Assembly: GCA_035236585.1 (NCBI GenBank)
Contig: CP141126.1
Location: forward strand, 68,983,414 to 69,047,413
Direction: 5' to 3'
Source of the DNA: Warburgia ugandensis
Taxonomy: Eukaryota > Streptophyta > Magnoliopsida > Canellales > Canellaceae
Length of the DNA: 64,000 nucleotides
The notes under the pieces are model-generated. The model was not told where the DNA came from, made no database searches, and worked only from the letters and a program-made list of their open reading frames with translations. A program made the position numbers and the translations under genes. The number at the start of each line of letters is the position of its first letter. Within the stretch, counting starts at the first letter, position 1. Below are positions 36,385 through 49,508 of the stretch, in pieces.

Positions 36385-39300
36385 TGTGACCACTTGAGTT
36401 TTTGTAACTCGTTTTGTAATGTATTTTGAAAGGCAGGGCCCTTAATAGTATAATTTTTTTTTTTGCAAAACAAAGCAGCGGAAATTCTTTTCTAATGAAC
36501 TTGTTTTGTAAATCCCAAGTCATCACTTCATACATAACATAAGTAGAATTTTTTGTACAAGATAAAATTCCATTGAAGGTATAGGCTTTCATTAAATTCC
36601 AGAATTCATCCAGTGGTTCATAGTATAGCCAAATATATTACAATACTTGTCCAAATTACATAATCCAAAACTCAAGCTCACCATACAATTAAACTCTCAA
36701 CAAAGCAAAATACATGTCTTCAAGGGTATACCTTGAAGATTATTCTCTTCAAGTCTTCTATCATCTTCAGCTCCTAACTCTCCTTCCCTGTATCTGAGAT
36801 ATTACAACATTTACAATATCTCAGCAAGCAATACTTGGTAGGGGATTCAAGAAGCATATTAATTCACAAGGTAATTCCAATACTTCATAATCCCATTATC
36901 CTTAAACATATTCATGTCTCTACTCTTTACTTTGTAAGTTATGTACATCCATATACATACATACTATACATGGGTAAATCAGTTAAATTTATGAAAGTAG
37001 TCAAATATCGTTCCCAACTAAGCTGATCAATTCTCTCTATTATGAGAATTTAGTATTTTAGCTAATCTTACACTAGGAATTTCCCTTCTTGGGAAATATT
37101 GGTAATATACAATTACCTAGCATTTCATTATTCTAAAATATAAGGCATTTCACTATCCCTATTCTCATATGCATCATAGTGCAAAATAATCAAAAGGGCT
37201 ACCATGTTACAATCTGATCCGTACTAACGCTCTCAGATAACTGCCTTAGTCAGCACTGATACCACGATGGAAAATATTATGTCACTGCCCATATGGGGGG
37301 ACAAGACTTTCACAGTGGTTGCCTTCTCATAATTGCCCCACCCGACTTTTAGCCTCTCATAGGGTAAGGTATCATCAAATCATCAAATTTCAAGGAGCGG
37401 GTGGCCAAAACCTTATAACTCTTCTAGCATAGCATTCCCTTAGGCTTATGCCTATTAAAACAAACTCATAAGCCTCCAAGCTTGTATGTAAAATAGATTT
37501 CATACATATCAGACCATCTATCTGTTTACTTAGGGCTAAAATATTTTCTAGTTCCCTATTCACTTATGGTCTAGTCCTTAACCATCTTATATGTGTTTGG
37601 TTGAATCATAAGGTTTTCAAGGGATTTAATACAAGTATTAACATTGCTCTTGTCAGCATAAGGTCATGAGTTCAATCATGTATATCCCATGTAAATGCAT
37701 TCATCAAATCCTCCTACCTTCAAGGAGTGATCCCTTTTCCCAAATCTTCCATAATCCTGACTGATGTATGTAATCTGTACATCCATACACATTGTCAATA
37801 TATAGATTATGAACAATCCTATTGATCACTAGATCTGATATTTAGAATGATCTTTAGATCATTCATATTTAAGTATTTTTCTATCTCTAAGTCTTTGTGT
37901 GTCCATCTCCTTGATCTTGATCTTTCATAGATCCTATAAGCATGTTGACCCTAAGTACTCTTTCTAATAGATTTTAATAAAGTCCATGAATATTTACAAT
38001 GTCATTCATGGGGTTTATTATTCTCCTAGTTTGGGTCAAGGATTTGATAATCCTTATATTGTCCTACTAACTATAGTCCTTACTAATTAAGTCCAGAGTA
38101 CTCCATTCTTATTTGTGTCATAAAACTCTACTTTCTCATTAGATCTCATAACAAGTAGATCTGCTAATAAAATTTAACCATAAATGAATTATAAATTCAA
38201 AGCATAAAACTACATAATTAAACACTTAATGATAATGAGGTAAGGGACTTAAAATTGTACTAGCATGATTTCCAACTAATATACCTTAATAACTCAATTT
38301 AAACTGACATGGACCTTAAGTATAATCTCATACTATAGTATAATCTTATATAAAATTCTAGCATGGTCTTAAGTTACAATGGCATGAAATCATACTAAAG
38401 TGCCCCTATGATAATTAAATCTAGCACCCTATGATAACAATATAATCACATATCATGCTAAAGTCTAAAAGTTACACTAGCATGCTTTATAACATAAATC
38501 ATATTTAAGATGCTATTAGAAAAGGAAAATGATTATATTAATATTTTTAGAAATCTTCACTTATGATCCAACCATTAGATCTTAGATCTTTTCCTTTGAT
38601 TAAGGGTCTTAGTTATATTTAGGGGGTTTTCTTTATTAAGGTCCAAAGATCATATTGATCCATTTTTGTCATAATTCATCCATGATTTCCTTGGATTTCA
38701 TCATATCAACATCCATTCCATCCATCCTAAGATCTGATCACACTTGATCTTATTGATCAAGTGGGTCCCTTTGTAATTTTTAGGATTTTTGTACTATAGT
38801 GGGTAGATCCCTTAATATATCTTAGATCTGTCCAAATAAACCATTTTTATAACTTCATTTCAATATTATATCATTATTAAAACATATCTCCAAGATCTGA
38901 TCATCTCAGATCTTGAAGATCTTGGCAATTGAAAACTTGATTCCTAAATACAAAAAATTGTATTACATATTTTCTCCATTTTATCATTTCATAAGAAAAT
39001 AGAGGTTGTAAGCTTCCCATAGCCTCTTTCCAATCTCTATTTGGAGTTCATATGACTCTAGAATAAGATATGAAAGTTCACAGTCATTCCTAGGGCCAAG
39101 ATTTGATCTGTGCCGAACGGAATGGACAGCCCAGATTTTTTGGGCGAAAATGAGCTGGGTGGAACTCTCGGTTCGTCGGGCGCGTCCATCACGGAGGTGA
39201 TACGGACACTCCCTCTCGGGACGTCCACGGACATGCGTGGGACAAGCGGAAAGCTTGTCATCGCGCGCCCATACTCGCGATGCGAGACGGGCGCGTCTGC

Positions 39301-40676
39301 TTGATTTGGTTATAGAAGCGAGGTCGTCCCGCTTGGGATGATGTCCCATGCACAGCAAACGTGGAAATGCTTCTACGTGCAGAGTTTCCGTACTGCGTTG
39401 CGCAGAGCATCTTGGGCCCCATCCGATCAGGAGATTGGACAGTCCATTCTAGACTGTCCAATCAGTCCTCTATCAATTGAGGGCCTAAAACTTATCCGAT
39501 CTTTGTGAAAATTCTACCCTAGGGGTTTTGGACCTTTCTAGATTGATTGGTATGGTCAGAATTGTCATATGAGAATACCATCATCCTGAATTAAAGGTTC
39601 TATTGTTTACTTTATTTTTACCATTTTATTACCAAAATAAAATTACAGTAAAATAAAATTTTCATAAAACATTAGTAAACATGTCCAAGAAACATTTCCA
39701 CCTACTTGATTGAAGAAAAAACATTAGTTATATGTCCAATTTAAAAGAATACCCTTTTGGTGAAGATATGGCTCAAGATCCACCTTTTTTGCAAATTTTC
39801 GTTCTTTGAACTGTTAGATCTCAAAATTTCTTTGGGGCTTTTGTAGATAAGGTACGGTGGAAAGTTTTTGATGGTGAAATTTGTGATATTAGATCTGAAA
39901 TAGAGTGCCTAATTGATTTTAGGTCTCTTGTTCCAATCTAGAGAGAAAAAGAAAATGAAAAGAGGTAGATCTCTTGAGAGTTTTGAGTTTTTGGGGATGG
40001 GTTTAGGTCTAGATTTGCAGGGGAAGTGAAGAAAATTTTGTGGCATTTTTATGAACATTTTTGGAAGATTTTTGGGGTTATATTTATAAGCATTTTGGTC
40101 TTGTTTCATGATGATATGCATTAATGTTGGTTAATTTTTTATTATTAAATAAGCATTGGATTCTCCTATTCTCCACCTACTTCCCCAAGACTAGCTAGTA
40201 TGGTTTGACCCATGATTTCATGTGGGCTGGCCATAGGATTCATTTTTGGGTCTCTTGTGGGCCCCATGTGGGCCCCACATTGTAAAAAGATCATTTTGCC
40301 CTTTATATATTAAAAAAATTAGAATTTATTCCCATGATCTCAGAATTGAGCATACTTAGTGCCGTTGGATTCGTATTTTCCAGTACATTCTAAATTTTGA
40401 TATCTCAGATTTTGATTTTTGGGTAAAATTACTATTTTACCCTTTTGTCCAAGAAATGAAGAAAATTATGGATTTTTCATCCGAATTCAGAATTTGTCAT
40501 GCTTACAGTCATTTTGAAGGGTTTGCAAAGTTTAATTTTAATTGTACATGTCTTATTATTTGATTATACTTTTATAAGAAGTATATTCTAAATAACCCTA
40601 ATATTTTAGCCCAAAAGTTTTGAAACTCAAACTTTATTGATTTTCTCAATCAATTACAAAAGTTGGGGATATTACA
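36385..40676 (-). mobile_element. Element A 5' LTR
   Basis: 4,292 bp, beginning TGTGACCACTTGAG and ending GGGGATATTACA on the plus strand, flanked on the right by ATGGG. It is shorter than its partner because about 0.6 kb present in other copies (for example 32,530-33,120) is missing near 37,935. Promoter TATA octamer at 40,081-40,088. CpG-dense cassette at about 39,110-39,470. Confidence 0.94.
40081..40088 (-). promoter_or_regulatory. TATA box of element A 5' LTR
   Basis: TATAAATA on the minus strand, same place as in the other A LTRs; would drive the element's genomic RNA leftward. Confidence 0.6.
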
Positions 40677-40681
40677 ATGGG

Positions 40682-42223
40682 TACCATGTTAGTATTGATG
40701 ATGTATGAGTCTAGGTTTATAGGATACATCCTTGGTGGGTTATCACCAAATAAGTGAGGATGCTATTCTTGTTATGAAATATATGAATAAGTGAATCGCC
40801 TGTTATTATGATTATCTTACATCTGGGCATGGAGGTCTAAGAGTTTTGTTTTATATAGGCATATATCTAGGGGGCTATGCTAGGGAAGTTATGAGGGTTT
40901 GGCCACCTGCTTCCCAAAATTTGTTTATATGATGATACCTTGCCCTATGAGAGGCTAAAAGTTGGGTGGGGCAATTATGGGAAGGCTCCATTGTGAAAGT
41001 CCTATCTCCCCATATGAGCAGTGACATAATATTTTCCATTGTGGTATCAGTGGTCAACATGGCAGTTATACAAGCATGCTAGTACAGATCAGATTGCAGC
41101 ATGGTATTCCTTATATTTGATGCACTATGGTGCTTATATTATGCATTATGAGATGCCTTATATGATATGACATGATGATATGCTTTATATTATTTTCCCA
41201 ACAATGGTTGGAGGATTATGGACCTCGTATGGTGAGGGGCATAAGGATTATACTGATATACCAACAGAGGCTGGATAATTATGAACCCCACATGATGAGG
41301 GGTGTGATTCTGAAACCCAATATAGTTTGGGAATGTAGATTAGGAGACTTATTGATTATATTCATAAATTTGTATGTCTTTTAAGAATTTTCATATATGT
41401 GTACGTATGTTATATGTATATGATTGAGGGTGTAGTTTCATATGGGTATATGAATGGGTAGAACTATTATACAGAGTATGGTTCATGGAATTGGATTAGT
41501 TTATTTGGATAACAAATAATAATTAAAGATGTTTCATAAATCAATGAATTACTTATAATTATGAAACATGTAGATATTGATAATTATGAAACATGTTAAA
41601 AATTGATTTATCAATGGATTGTTAATGATTATGAAACATGTAGATATTTAGTTTATAAATGGATTATTGAAATGTGAAATATACAGTAAATTCAATTCAA
41701 TAAAATTGCTATGAAAATGAATATTCTATTTACTATGAAATAATTAATGTATCTTAAGATTTAGTATGCTTCTTAAACTCCCCTACCAAGCATAGTTTGC
41801 TAAGATACTGTAAATGTTTTATGTTTACAATATCTCAAATGTAGATAAACAGGAGAAGATATACACAACAAGAGGAATCCAGCAACCATACTCGTATGAT
41901 TTAGTATACACTTTATTTAAAGCTTTGTATTGTGTAGCTAGTTATTTGAATTGTGATATTGGACATTTAATATAATGTTTGTAGGGGTTGTGTAAGTGAA
42001 CCACTGGATGGGTCCTGTTTTTAAGAAATGCATGTCTATCTTCTACAAAAACTATATATATATATATATATATATAGTGTGAGCATAAAGGTGACATCCA
42101 GGTTTTTGGAAAACTGAATTTCAAAGTAAAATCTTCTGCTATTTTGAATTTCAAAAATTTAGACCAGCCACCTTTTGCAAATAAAATTGAGAAATTTTTT
42201 AATGGAAAACCTGAGGTGTCACA
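40682..42223 (+). mobile_element. D LTR, distal part
   Basis: Continuation of the D LTR after element A. Aligns loosely with A-family LTR segments 9,540-9,740 and 10,130-10,599 in plus orientation, including GTTATGAGGGTTTGGCCACC, CATATGAGCAGTGACATAAT and the closing GTGTCACA. No gene. It includes a (TA)n run at about 42,053-42,076. Confidence 0.7.
42053..42076. repeat. (TA)n microsatellite
   Basis: About twelve TA units within the D LTR. Confidence 0.9.
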
Positions 42224-42228
42224 AGTAT

Positions 42229-42765
42229 GAGGTGTGTATTTCTTCCCTTTTTACTTCCTATTCTTTATGGAGTTCACATTGTCCTCAACTTTTTTAGTTT
42301 CTTTAGTCAACCCTACCTAATTATCTATTGTCTTTCCACTCCTAAGGGTGGTAATGGATTGGTTCGTTTCATGAAATGTGGTTGCTTACTAGAAGTTGTG
42401 TCCATCTAATAGTAGCCCTTAAAGTTGGGCATATGTTGACTAGGAAACTTTCCTTGTTCCTTATTAGAAAATGTAGTAGCTAGTGGACTCATTTGGTACT
42501 CCAACTCTGCAATAGCATATAAGTGGGTTTGTATTGTTTGTGTAACATTATAGTAGTAAACTTCTACACTCTGCATAAACAAACTTAGGATCTCTTATAA
42601 AGCTTTCTTCCTTTATTGTGGAGTAAATGGATGTTGTGGTATTGACTACTGTGGAGTTGGGGCTTTAAGAAAAGGATGCTTAAGAGGGATCCTAGATGGT
42701 CCTTCCATATTATTGTAAGATCATGAGGAATTTGCATGCTTAGCCCATCCAGGATTGTATGTCTC
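42229..42765 (-). pseudogene. Element E: gag fossil
   Basis: On the minus strand, decayed gag of Athila/Tat class. The clearest word is NQSITTLRSGKTIDN near 42,340, matching the conserved ITLRSGK segment of these gags. It should lie upstream of the protease remnant at 11,830-12,421; the D LTR separates them. The right edge meets the C LTR. Decayed with several breaks. Confidence 0.65.
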
Positions 42766-45748
42766 TACAACATCCTGGGTTTTTCTAACACTTTTTCACA
42801 AAATCTTTTGCAATTGTGGGGACCTGAGTTTGAAAACTATTTAGAAACCAAACATGGGAAAACATGTTTCATGAGAGGACTCCAACATCCCCAAGATGAC
42901 TCCAATCGTAGCCACATCACCATAACTCCAATTCAAATGCCCATATGTAAATAAAGCAAAGTCATGTTAAGTCAAATATTATGTCAATCCAAAAGATCAT
43001 CAATTACATTGCAAACCTATTTGTTATACCTTTCATGCTCTTCTCTTTAGATCTCTATCACAATCTTCTGCTCCTGTGTCTCATTTCTTCAAACCTAAGA
43101 TATTGTAAACAATTTACAATGCCTTAGTAAGCTTTCGCTTGTGTAGATAGTTTCATCATCGAAACATGAAGTTTATGTAGTTTCAAATCCATAAAGGATA
43201 CATAATCACATGTTATGCAGTTGAGTGAAATATGATGCATAATGATATGCATAACAAAACTCTAAAGTCTCAATCATGCTCTACGAATCAATGTCATGCT
43301 ATACCAATTCAAATTATTAGTTTCAATATCCATGCATATTATTTTTGAAGACAATAGTAACCTTTATGAAGTATTTTACAAGATATAAAAGATTGCCACA
43401 ACTAATATAATGTATCATCTTATAAATATACTCATCCAAACTGGATAGTGAATTATCATAAAAAATCAATTGATGAAAAGCATTTAAACCATAAAATACT
43501 TAAATATGATTAATGTATCTCAAAATATATCTATAGATAATACCATCTGAACCTCCTTAAGATCTTGCAAGTGTAGAAACACTCATAATCCAACCATTTG
43601 CGCTTGGTCATGTGTACTCATTATAGACCTGAAATCTCAAGGTGCCATGCACTTGCACTAACGTGCTATATACATATGAATCTTAAAATAATGGACCCTC
43701 TATGCCAGATAGGATCCAATCTAATCTGTAGGTATCACGCCAATACAAAGACAGATAGACTCCCTTCATTGTAAGTGTGGGAAACATGATTCCCAAGGCA
43801 TGACCTACCCATAATGTCATCAACCTGAATTCGGCCTTTTGTGGTTAGGTATAATATATATAAAGTTTTGGAGGGGGGATGATCAGTCCTCAACCTCCAT
43901 ACACTAGTGAAATCATGAAAATCAATTTCATTATATGATATAAACAGGTAAAAGAAACCCTCAAAAGGGTTGAGAAAGAGGAATTCTCACCCCTCATCAT
44001 TTCATTAATCACAAACTCCATGTAATTTCAAATGCATTTTTACGTACAAGTTTTCAATTTAATAAATAAATCAACATGGTATTCCAAAGTGATAAGTTGC
44101 ATTAAGTACAAATATACTCACTATATAAATAAAAAATCTCTAGAAATCACTATTTTAACTATTTTTAAACATGATAGAATAGTCATTAATAGTTTTCATG
44201 TTTCAAAAAGCATATCGAAGTGAAAACTGCCTACCTCTGACAAGCTCCTCAGATTAGTTATATCACTTCCTCTACTCACTTGTCGATCAACCTTCTCTCT
44301 TGATATTCTCGAGTTCTTGTCAATGTTGAATCATAGATTAGTAAGTACATAAGAGATCTATTTTTATTTAAAGCTTGATGGTTTAGATCATCATAAACCA
44401 TCTAATTTTCCACTGATCATAGATTGCATGGGGGAATTTATGGTCAATCTAGTCCCAGATCCACCATCCATTCACAATTAGTGGACCAATGGTTTAGGTT
44501 TGCATTTACAATTCAAATAAACCCATTGATGAATGATTCAGATCTAAAAGTTTAATCCAACAAGTCATGGTGATCTGACTTAGTGTTTTCAAGTCTGATC
44601 CTATGTTCTTCGAGTGATTGGATTGATAATTAAGGGCTTAAGCTCATTAATTAGAAGCTTGGAAAGGTTACTAGAGTCGTAATCACTAACTGAATGATGT
44701 GTACATCAACAAATCAACGGTCCTTATTTAATCCATCAGTTTCCTAAAAATCAATGTCCTAATCTTAAAATATTATAGTATGTTTACTTAAAAGGGTTAG
44801 GGTACACAATGGTGATGTCTGATCACCAACTAGACATTGCCAAGTCCCTATTCCTCTACTATTTGATTAGACGGTTTAGATTATTTGCTCAATTTGCATC
44901 TAGATTTTTCAATGTCTATTATGTAGTAGTTAATTTAGTGTTTCAAAACTCATCTGTTGCATTCGATCATCAATCAAATGTCACACAGTCATTGTTTGGA
45001 TAGTGAAAAATTGTACAACTGAGATTGTTTGATTGGTTTCCAGGATAGATCTACAATCTCAATTCGATCTGAGCTATAGTAGGCATGTATTTATCCATTT
45101 CGAAGCTTGGATTAAGACTTGGACAGCTGGATCATCTCAGAAAACCTAAATTTAGCATAAACCGTATGGATCTAATAAAATCACTCAAATTAAGAATAGG
45201 GTTTTATAAATCTTACCTCCTGGGAGTGTTTCTATCCTATTCCCTTCCTAGATGATCTAGATTTACCACTATTTTTCAACAAACTCCTCAGACACAATCA
45301 AGATCATCTAGTATTCCTCAATAACCCTAGGGTTTTTTATTGTCTCTTTGCGCTAAGTAAAATGATCGGCTCAGATTGTCATCATCTTTTCCAGCAATGG
45401 CTACATCAATGGAATAGACTGTGCAGTCTATTTTGTTTTGCATTAAGTGGGAGCGGGTGCCAATATCAATTTGGCCCCCCTCCTTTAGTAATATATTTTT
45501 TTCAAAAATACCCTCATATTATAATCATGATATCTCCTCCATCCGAACTTTGATTTTAGTGTTCTTTATGTCATTATAATTGTATCAATGTGTACTTTCT
45601 ATTTTTTATAATTCTAAGTCCAAATTTCCAGTTTCAAAAGTGGTCACTTTCTCATAACTCAATTTTAGTGAATTAAATTCCTAATTTTCATCTCAATTAC
45701 AATATAATATATTGCACAATAAAGAACTCAAAATTGAGGGTTGTTTCA
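42766..45748 (-). mobile_element. Element C 3' LTR
   Basis: 2,983 bp, from a decayed TGTGACATCCTGGG-like edge to GAGGGTTGTTTCA on the plus strand. Just beyond it is CCCCCTTATAAGAATTTCAT, the complement of a polypurine tract. A donor-like motif lies at 44,229-44,238. No gene is supported; frames at 44,032-44,223, 44,809-45,003 and 45,362-45,553 look random. Confidence 0.85.
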
Positions 45749-46150
45749 TTTTCCCCCTTATAAGAATTTCATTCTTGAAATTCTTTCCATGTTATCTTTA
45801 GATGATTCTAAGAGTATTCTCATCTCACAAAACATGAAAATTGTCCCAATAATTCCAAAGTTAGCATCATTAAGTAGGCAATTTTAACATGCCATCTCAT
45901 CAAATATTAACTCATTGTGTAGACAGATACAGCTCAAATCATCTTGAATCAACAATTCATAATATACTTCAAGATGCCATAATCACATATAAAGCAATTA
46001 GCATAATTGAACTCCCATCCAAGATTGTGTCCATCTATGTAAAACATTAGTATAGGTAAAATCACTATATTAATAAAAATCGGAGCATCTTAGTATGCTA
46101 AATCTCTTATAGAGCGCATCAACTCACCAATAGGCAATCTATGCGGATAA
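45749..46150 (-). mobile_element. Element C interior next to 3' LTR
   Basis: Short non-coding remnant with the polypurine flank at its left end. No pol domain recognised. A block near 46,105-46,140 (CATCAACTCACCAATAGG) recurs in altered form at 52,172-52,192 on the other side of the nested B element. Confidence 0.7.
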
Positions 46151-47820
46151 AAACTTGTGACGACTCGGGTTTTTATATGATGCAATCTTCATAAAAAGGC
46201 GAGATCTCTCGTTTTATAAGTATGAAATGCATGAAAATCTTTTCGTTTTGCAAAACAATCTTTCATGAAAACCCCGAGTGTCAAAATACATTCTCAAATT
46301 ATCTAGCCATAGCAAAGTTTAAATCAATATTATTCCCAAGAAAGTGTTAGTCACAGCCTCAGCTATTAGAGAGTAACTACAATCAAGTAACATTGAAAGA
46401 TAAGGTAAGGGTTTACTTACTTGCACTTAGTCTGGGTGTCTTCTAGCACAAGCGTTCCTTGCCCTTAAGTATTTACTTTGTGTCTGAAAAATGTTGAGGA
46501 TTGGGTGAGTATATACTATACTCAGTAGGAGCCTATCACCACTAGTTTTATAATGCATGAGATGTTTTAAAATCATATGCTCTTTTAAAACATGTGCATG
46601 TCTGAATACTCAAGTTCAATATCGATATTAAAATCCATTGTCAAACTGAAATACTAACGACTTAAAGGATCACATAATCCAAAATCGAAAGTATCATATA
46701 CATATATATTATAACATTATGATATGCATAAGATGCTTCATTGAATCCAACTCATGGATATCTAGTATGGTATGGACGACCAACCTCATATCATGCCATC
46801 TGCAATGCAAATAAGTCCACGAAACCATAGGGTCCAACTATGCCCACGACCTCACCGCCGTGTGGTCCCCAGGTACCTAGGGACACAGGATCATATACCT
46901 CCATGGGGCATATGACACTTATTCGTCGTAAATCATGCAATTTATGCAATCGGTTGCAAAACGTGCATGCAATGCATAAAATCTGCTCATGCTAGTATTG
47001 CATTCAAAGTCATAACCCTGCCTAGAAGCCGGACAGCCTAGAAGCCTGACAGCCTAAAAGCCTGCCTGGAAGTCCGACTGGAACGTTTCGTTCGTTGGGG
47101 GACCGAGGCATCCTCAGGACACCCTGGTTCGATCCTGTCGAACCAGTGCGGCCCAGGGAACGTCCCTGGGTCCTTGGTGACTCTCCAGGGCTCTATTTTG
47201 CATGATTTTTCATGCAAAAAACTTAGGGAAATTGATCCTAGGACTATTGTGAAGATGGGTTTTGAGGGATCTTGGGCATACCTGGCTCATTGCTGGGTTT
47301 TTCTCCTTGTTTCCCCTCTAGGTTGCTTCTACACAACGGGTTTTCTTCAGGCTTTTGGGCTGCCATTAGAGGCGCCTAAGAGCTCTATTTATAGAGCTAT
47401 AAGAGGGTTCTAGAGGGGGCTCTCACTGCCCTTGAATGGCGGTGGAGAAACCTCCAGAATGGCGGTGATTTCTCCTCCAATCACCGTTGTTCTAGAACCC
47501 TCTAGGGGGCTGAAGATGAAGGGTGCCCGTATCAAAACAGGCCCCTGTGTTTTGCAGGCTAAATCCATTTTTTGTAAAAATTACATTTTTGCCCTTGAAC
47601 TTCAAAGGGCCATAACTTGCTCATTTTAACTCCGTTTTAGGTGATTTTGGTCTTGTTGGATTCTTTTTTCTGAGATACACCTAATGGTACCATTTTTAGG
47701 ACCAAATTTCTGGGTTCAATCAAGGTGAATAGTGAAAGGACCAAAATGCCCTTATCTTCAAAAACTAAACTTTTCATTGCTAACTTGGGATTTTAATATT
47801 ACAAAATTGGAGTCATTACA

Positions 47821-49508
47821 TTATTACCCCCTTAAAACAATTTTGTCCTCAAAATTCCATAAATTATCATCTTCCTGGTATTTGTCTCTTAGATAACTTC
47901 TTGGTGAATGCATTCTCCCCCTTGGGAATCAAATCTAGGCTCATCCTCAATTTATCATTCCTATTGTTCCTCCTATAAGGCCTCACCTATAAGGGCCGCT
48001 TTTGCTCTGTACTTTGATGAATACTCTCATACGTGCCAGTTTAACAATACCGATTTCTAGCGGTACTTCATCTATCTCGAAATCCTTAGATTCCTATACT
48101 TATCTCATCATGTATAGGATAGTCTCCTCGTAAGATCATGCTTCTTTATTCATGTATAAATTACTCCATACTTCTTTGAGATCATATTATCTTATTTCTC
48201 CTATTTTGAATATCATAGGATAATCCTTTTCATCTAGTGATCTCTTTCATCATCCACAAGTCCAAAAAGTTATCTTCTTTCTATTGTGTCTAACTTTGCT
48301 TCTTACCTTTTATATTTGTCTCCAAGATACTTCAATAATTGCCATGGTATCATGTGCTCTACAGTCAATTCCTTGATTATCGTTGAATTTCAACTGTTTG
48401 CTGTTTTTCCATATGTGACTTTATTCCTCGACCAAAGTTACATTCAAATAAATTCATGAAAGCCAATTAATAGCATCTTCCATCGAGGACCTTATCATAT
48501 ACTGAAAGTAAAATGTCCTAACTCTATATCCAGTTTCATAATTATTGAATTCATTAAACGCTTTCCTTTGTGAGGATCTTATCCAAACTCATGTCAAATG
48601 TTAATGGTCGATTCATCATCATGAGTCATATGTTCTCGTCTAGAAGCTTATCTCACTATTCTCATCAATTTGTCATTAGGATTGTCAATAATGTTCCTAT
48701 TTATGCAAAGCAAAAAGTCTCTTATTCATCACCGAGGACCCTTACTAGGTCATGGTTGAATCCTTTGTCATCATCCTCTTTGTTCTTTCTTTGCTTGATG
48801 GTTTTCTTTGTAACCTTTCAGTCCAACAGTTCTATACTCAATCTAGTAGGGTTAGTCCTTAGGAAATTCCTTAAATTGATTTTTCGTACTTGGTATATGC
48901 TCATAACAACTAACTATTTGTCTAAAGGCCGCATAACATCGAATCTTACCTTATAATGTGCTGGCCACCTTAACTTTCTCCTTCCATCCCTATGTCAATA
49001 TATCGTGCAATCTTTTATCAAGGCTTTATTGTCAATCATGCAGTCTGTATTTGTCAGGAGGTATCCTCATAGTGATTTTCTCAATTCCTCAAATTTTATT
49101 TTTCAAGTGCCTCCTTATTTTATCTTTCAAGTGCCTTCTCATACTTAGCTTATAATAGCAGTTCTCGTTTAATAACTACTTCATCAAGTTATGCTGAAGC
49201 TATCAAATCATCAAATTTGAAAAACACTCAGGTAAGCATGGAACATTTTTGTAGACATATAGAAAGACTTTATTTGATTACCTATTGATCTTTGTCCAGA
49301 TATATCCTTGTCGTAATCTCAAGGGTCTCTAAGGTGATCGGTACTTATCTACCTTTCTTCTTAGGCATCTGTAATCACAAGGTAATTTACCAAACCTTAG
49401 TATGTGTTATCCTATTACCCCTTACTCTTTCATAGATGAAACTTGATTATAAGTTATTCTCCTCATAACTGGGCTGTGAGTAACGTTAAACCTGGCTCTG
49501 ATACCAAC
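47821..49508 (-). mobile_element. Family-B interior, non-coding
   Basis: 1,688 bp between polypurine flank and primer site. It aligns in order with the interior of the B element at 55,478-58,038 but is about 0.9 kb shorter. The plus-strand frame at 48,570-48,956 runs against the element and has no recognisable domain. A weak gag-like trace (FLRTNPTRL, minus strand near 48,850) may be a vestige of a former gag; this is speculative. Confidence 0.8.
49494..49508 (-). other. Primer-binding site of B element
   Basis: Complement of GTTGGTATCAGAGCC, adjoining the 5' LTR; initiator tRNA-Met type. Confidence 0.95.

Larger units (their letters stand above)
15080..40681 (-). mobile_element. Element A: Tekay/Del-like chromovirus with TSD ATGGG and three nested solo LTRs
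   Basis: The element is 15,085-40,676, with ATGGG on both sides (15,080-15,084; 40,677-40,681). In minus orientation: 5' LTR 36,385-40,676, primer site 36,370-36,384, gag, protease, RT, RNase H, integrase with chromodomain, polypurine tract near 22,456, 3' LTR 15,085-22,452. Three solo LTRs with their own TSDs are nested inside; without them it is about 13.7 kb. Domain order RT-RNase H-integrase shows Ty3/gypsy, and the C-terminal chromodomain plus LTRs over 4 kb suit the Tekay/Del clade. The frame is fairly well kept over long stretches but carries several breaks besides the two insertions in its interior, so it is a fossil of moderate age. Confidence 0.95.
12422..42223 (+). mobile_element. 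Solo LTR of family D, split by element A and carrying a PPR fragment
   Basis: The left part is 12,422-15,084, starting TGTAACAACCC. The right part is 40,682-42,223, ending GAGGTGTCACA. Between them sits element A with its own TSD. Without it the LTR is about 4.2 kb. The flanks are AGTAG (12,417-12,421) and AGTAT (42,224-42,228), a four-of-five match to a target duplication. Both sides continue as element E gag/protease, and no primer site or polypurine tract occurs, so this is a solo LTR. The right part (40,860-41,100 and 41,770-42,223) aligns loosely with the last third of family-A LTRs in plus orientation, so D is a diverged relative of A. Confidence 0.75.

Noticed and set aside
36835-37026. 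Recurrent short frame with YLSKQCLVGDSRS (also 15,501 and 9,968)
   Set aside because: It occurs in both orientations relative to A LTRs only because the LTR is repeated; it lies in LTR sequence near an inverted AGATATTG...CAATATCT motif and has no coding features.
48570-48956. 128-residue plus-strand frame in a B interior
   Set aside because: Runs against the element, has no domain, and the matching stretch of the second B copy does not keep it open.
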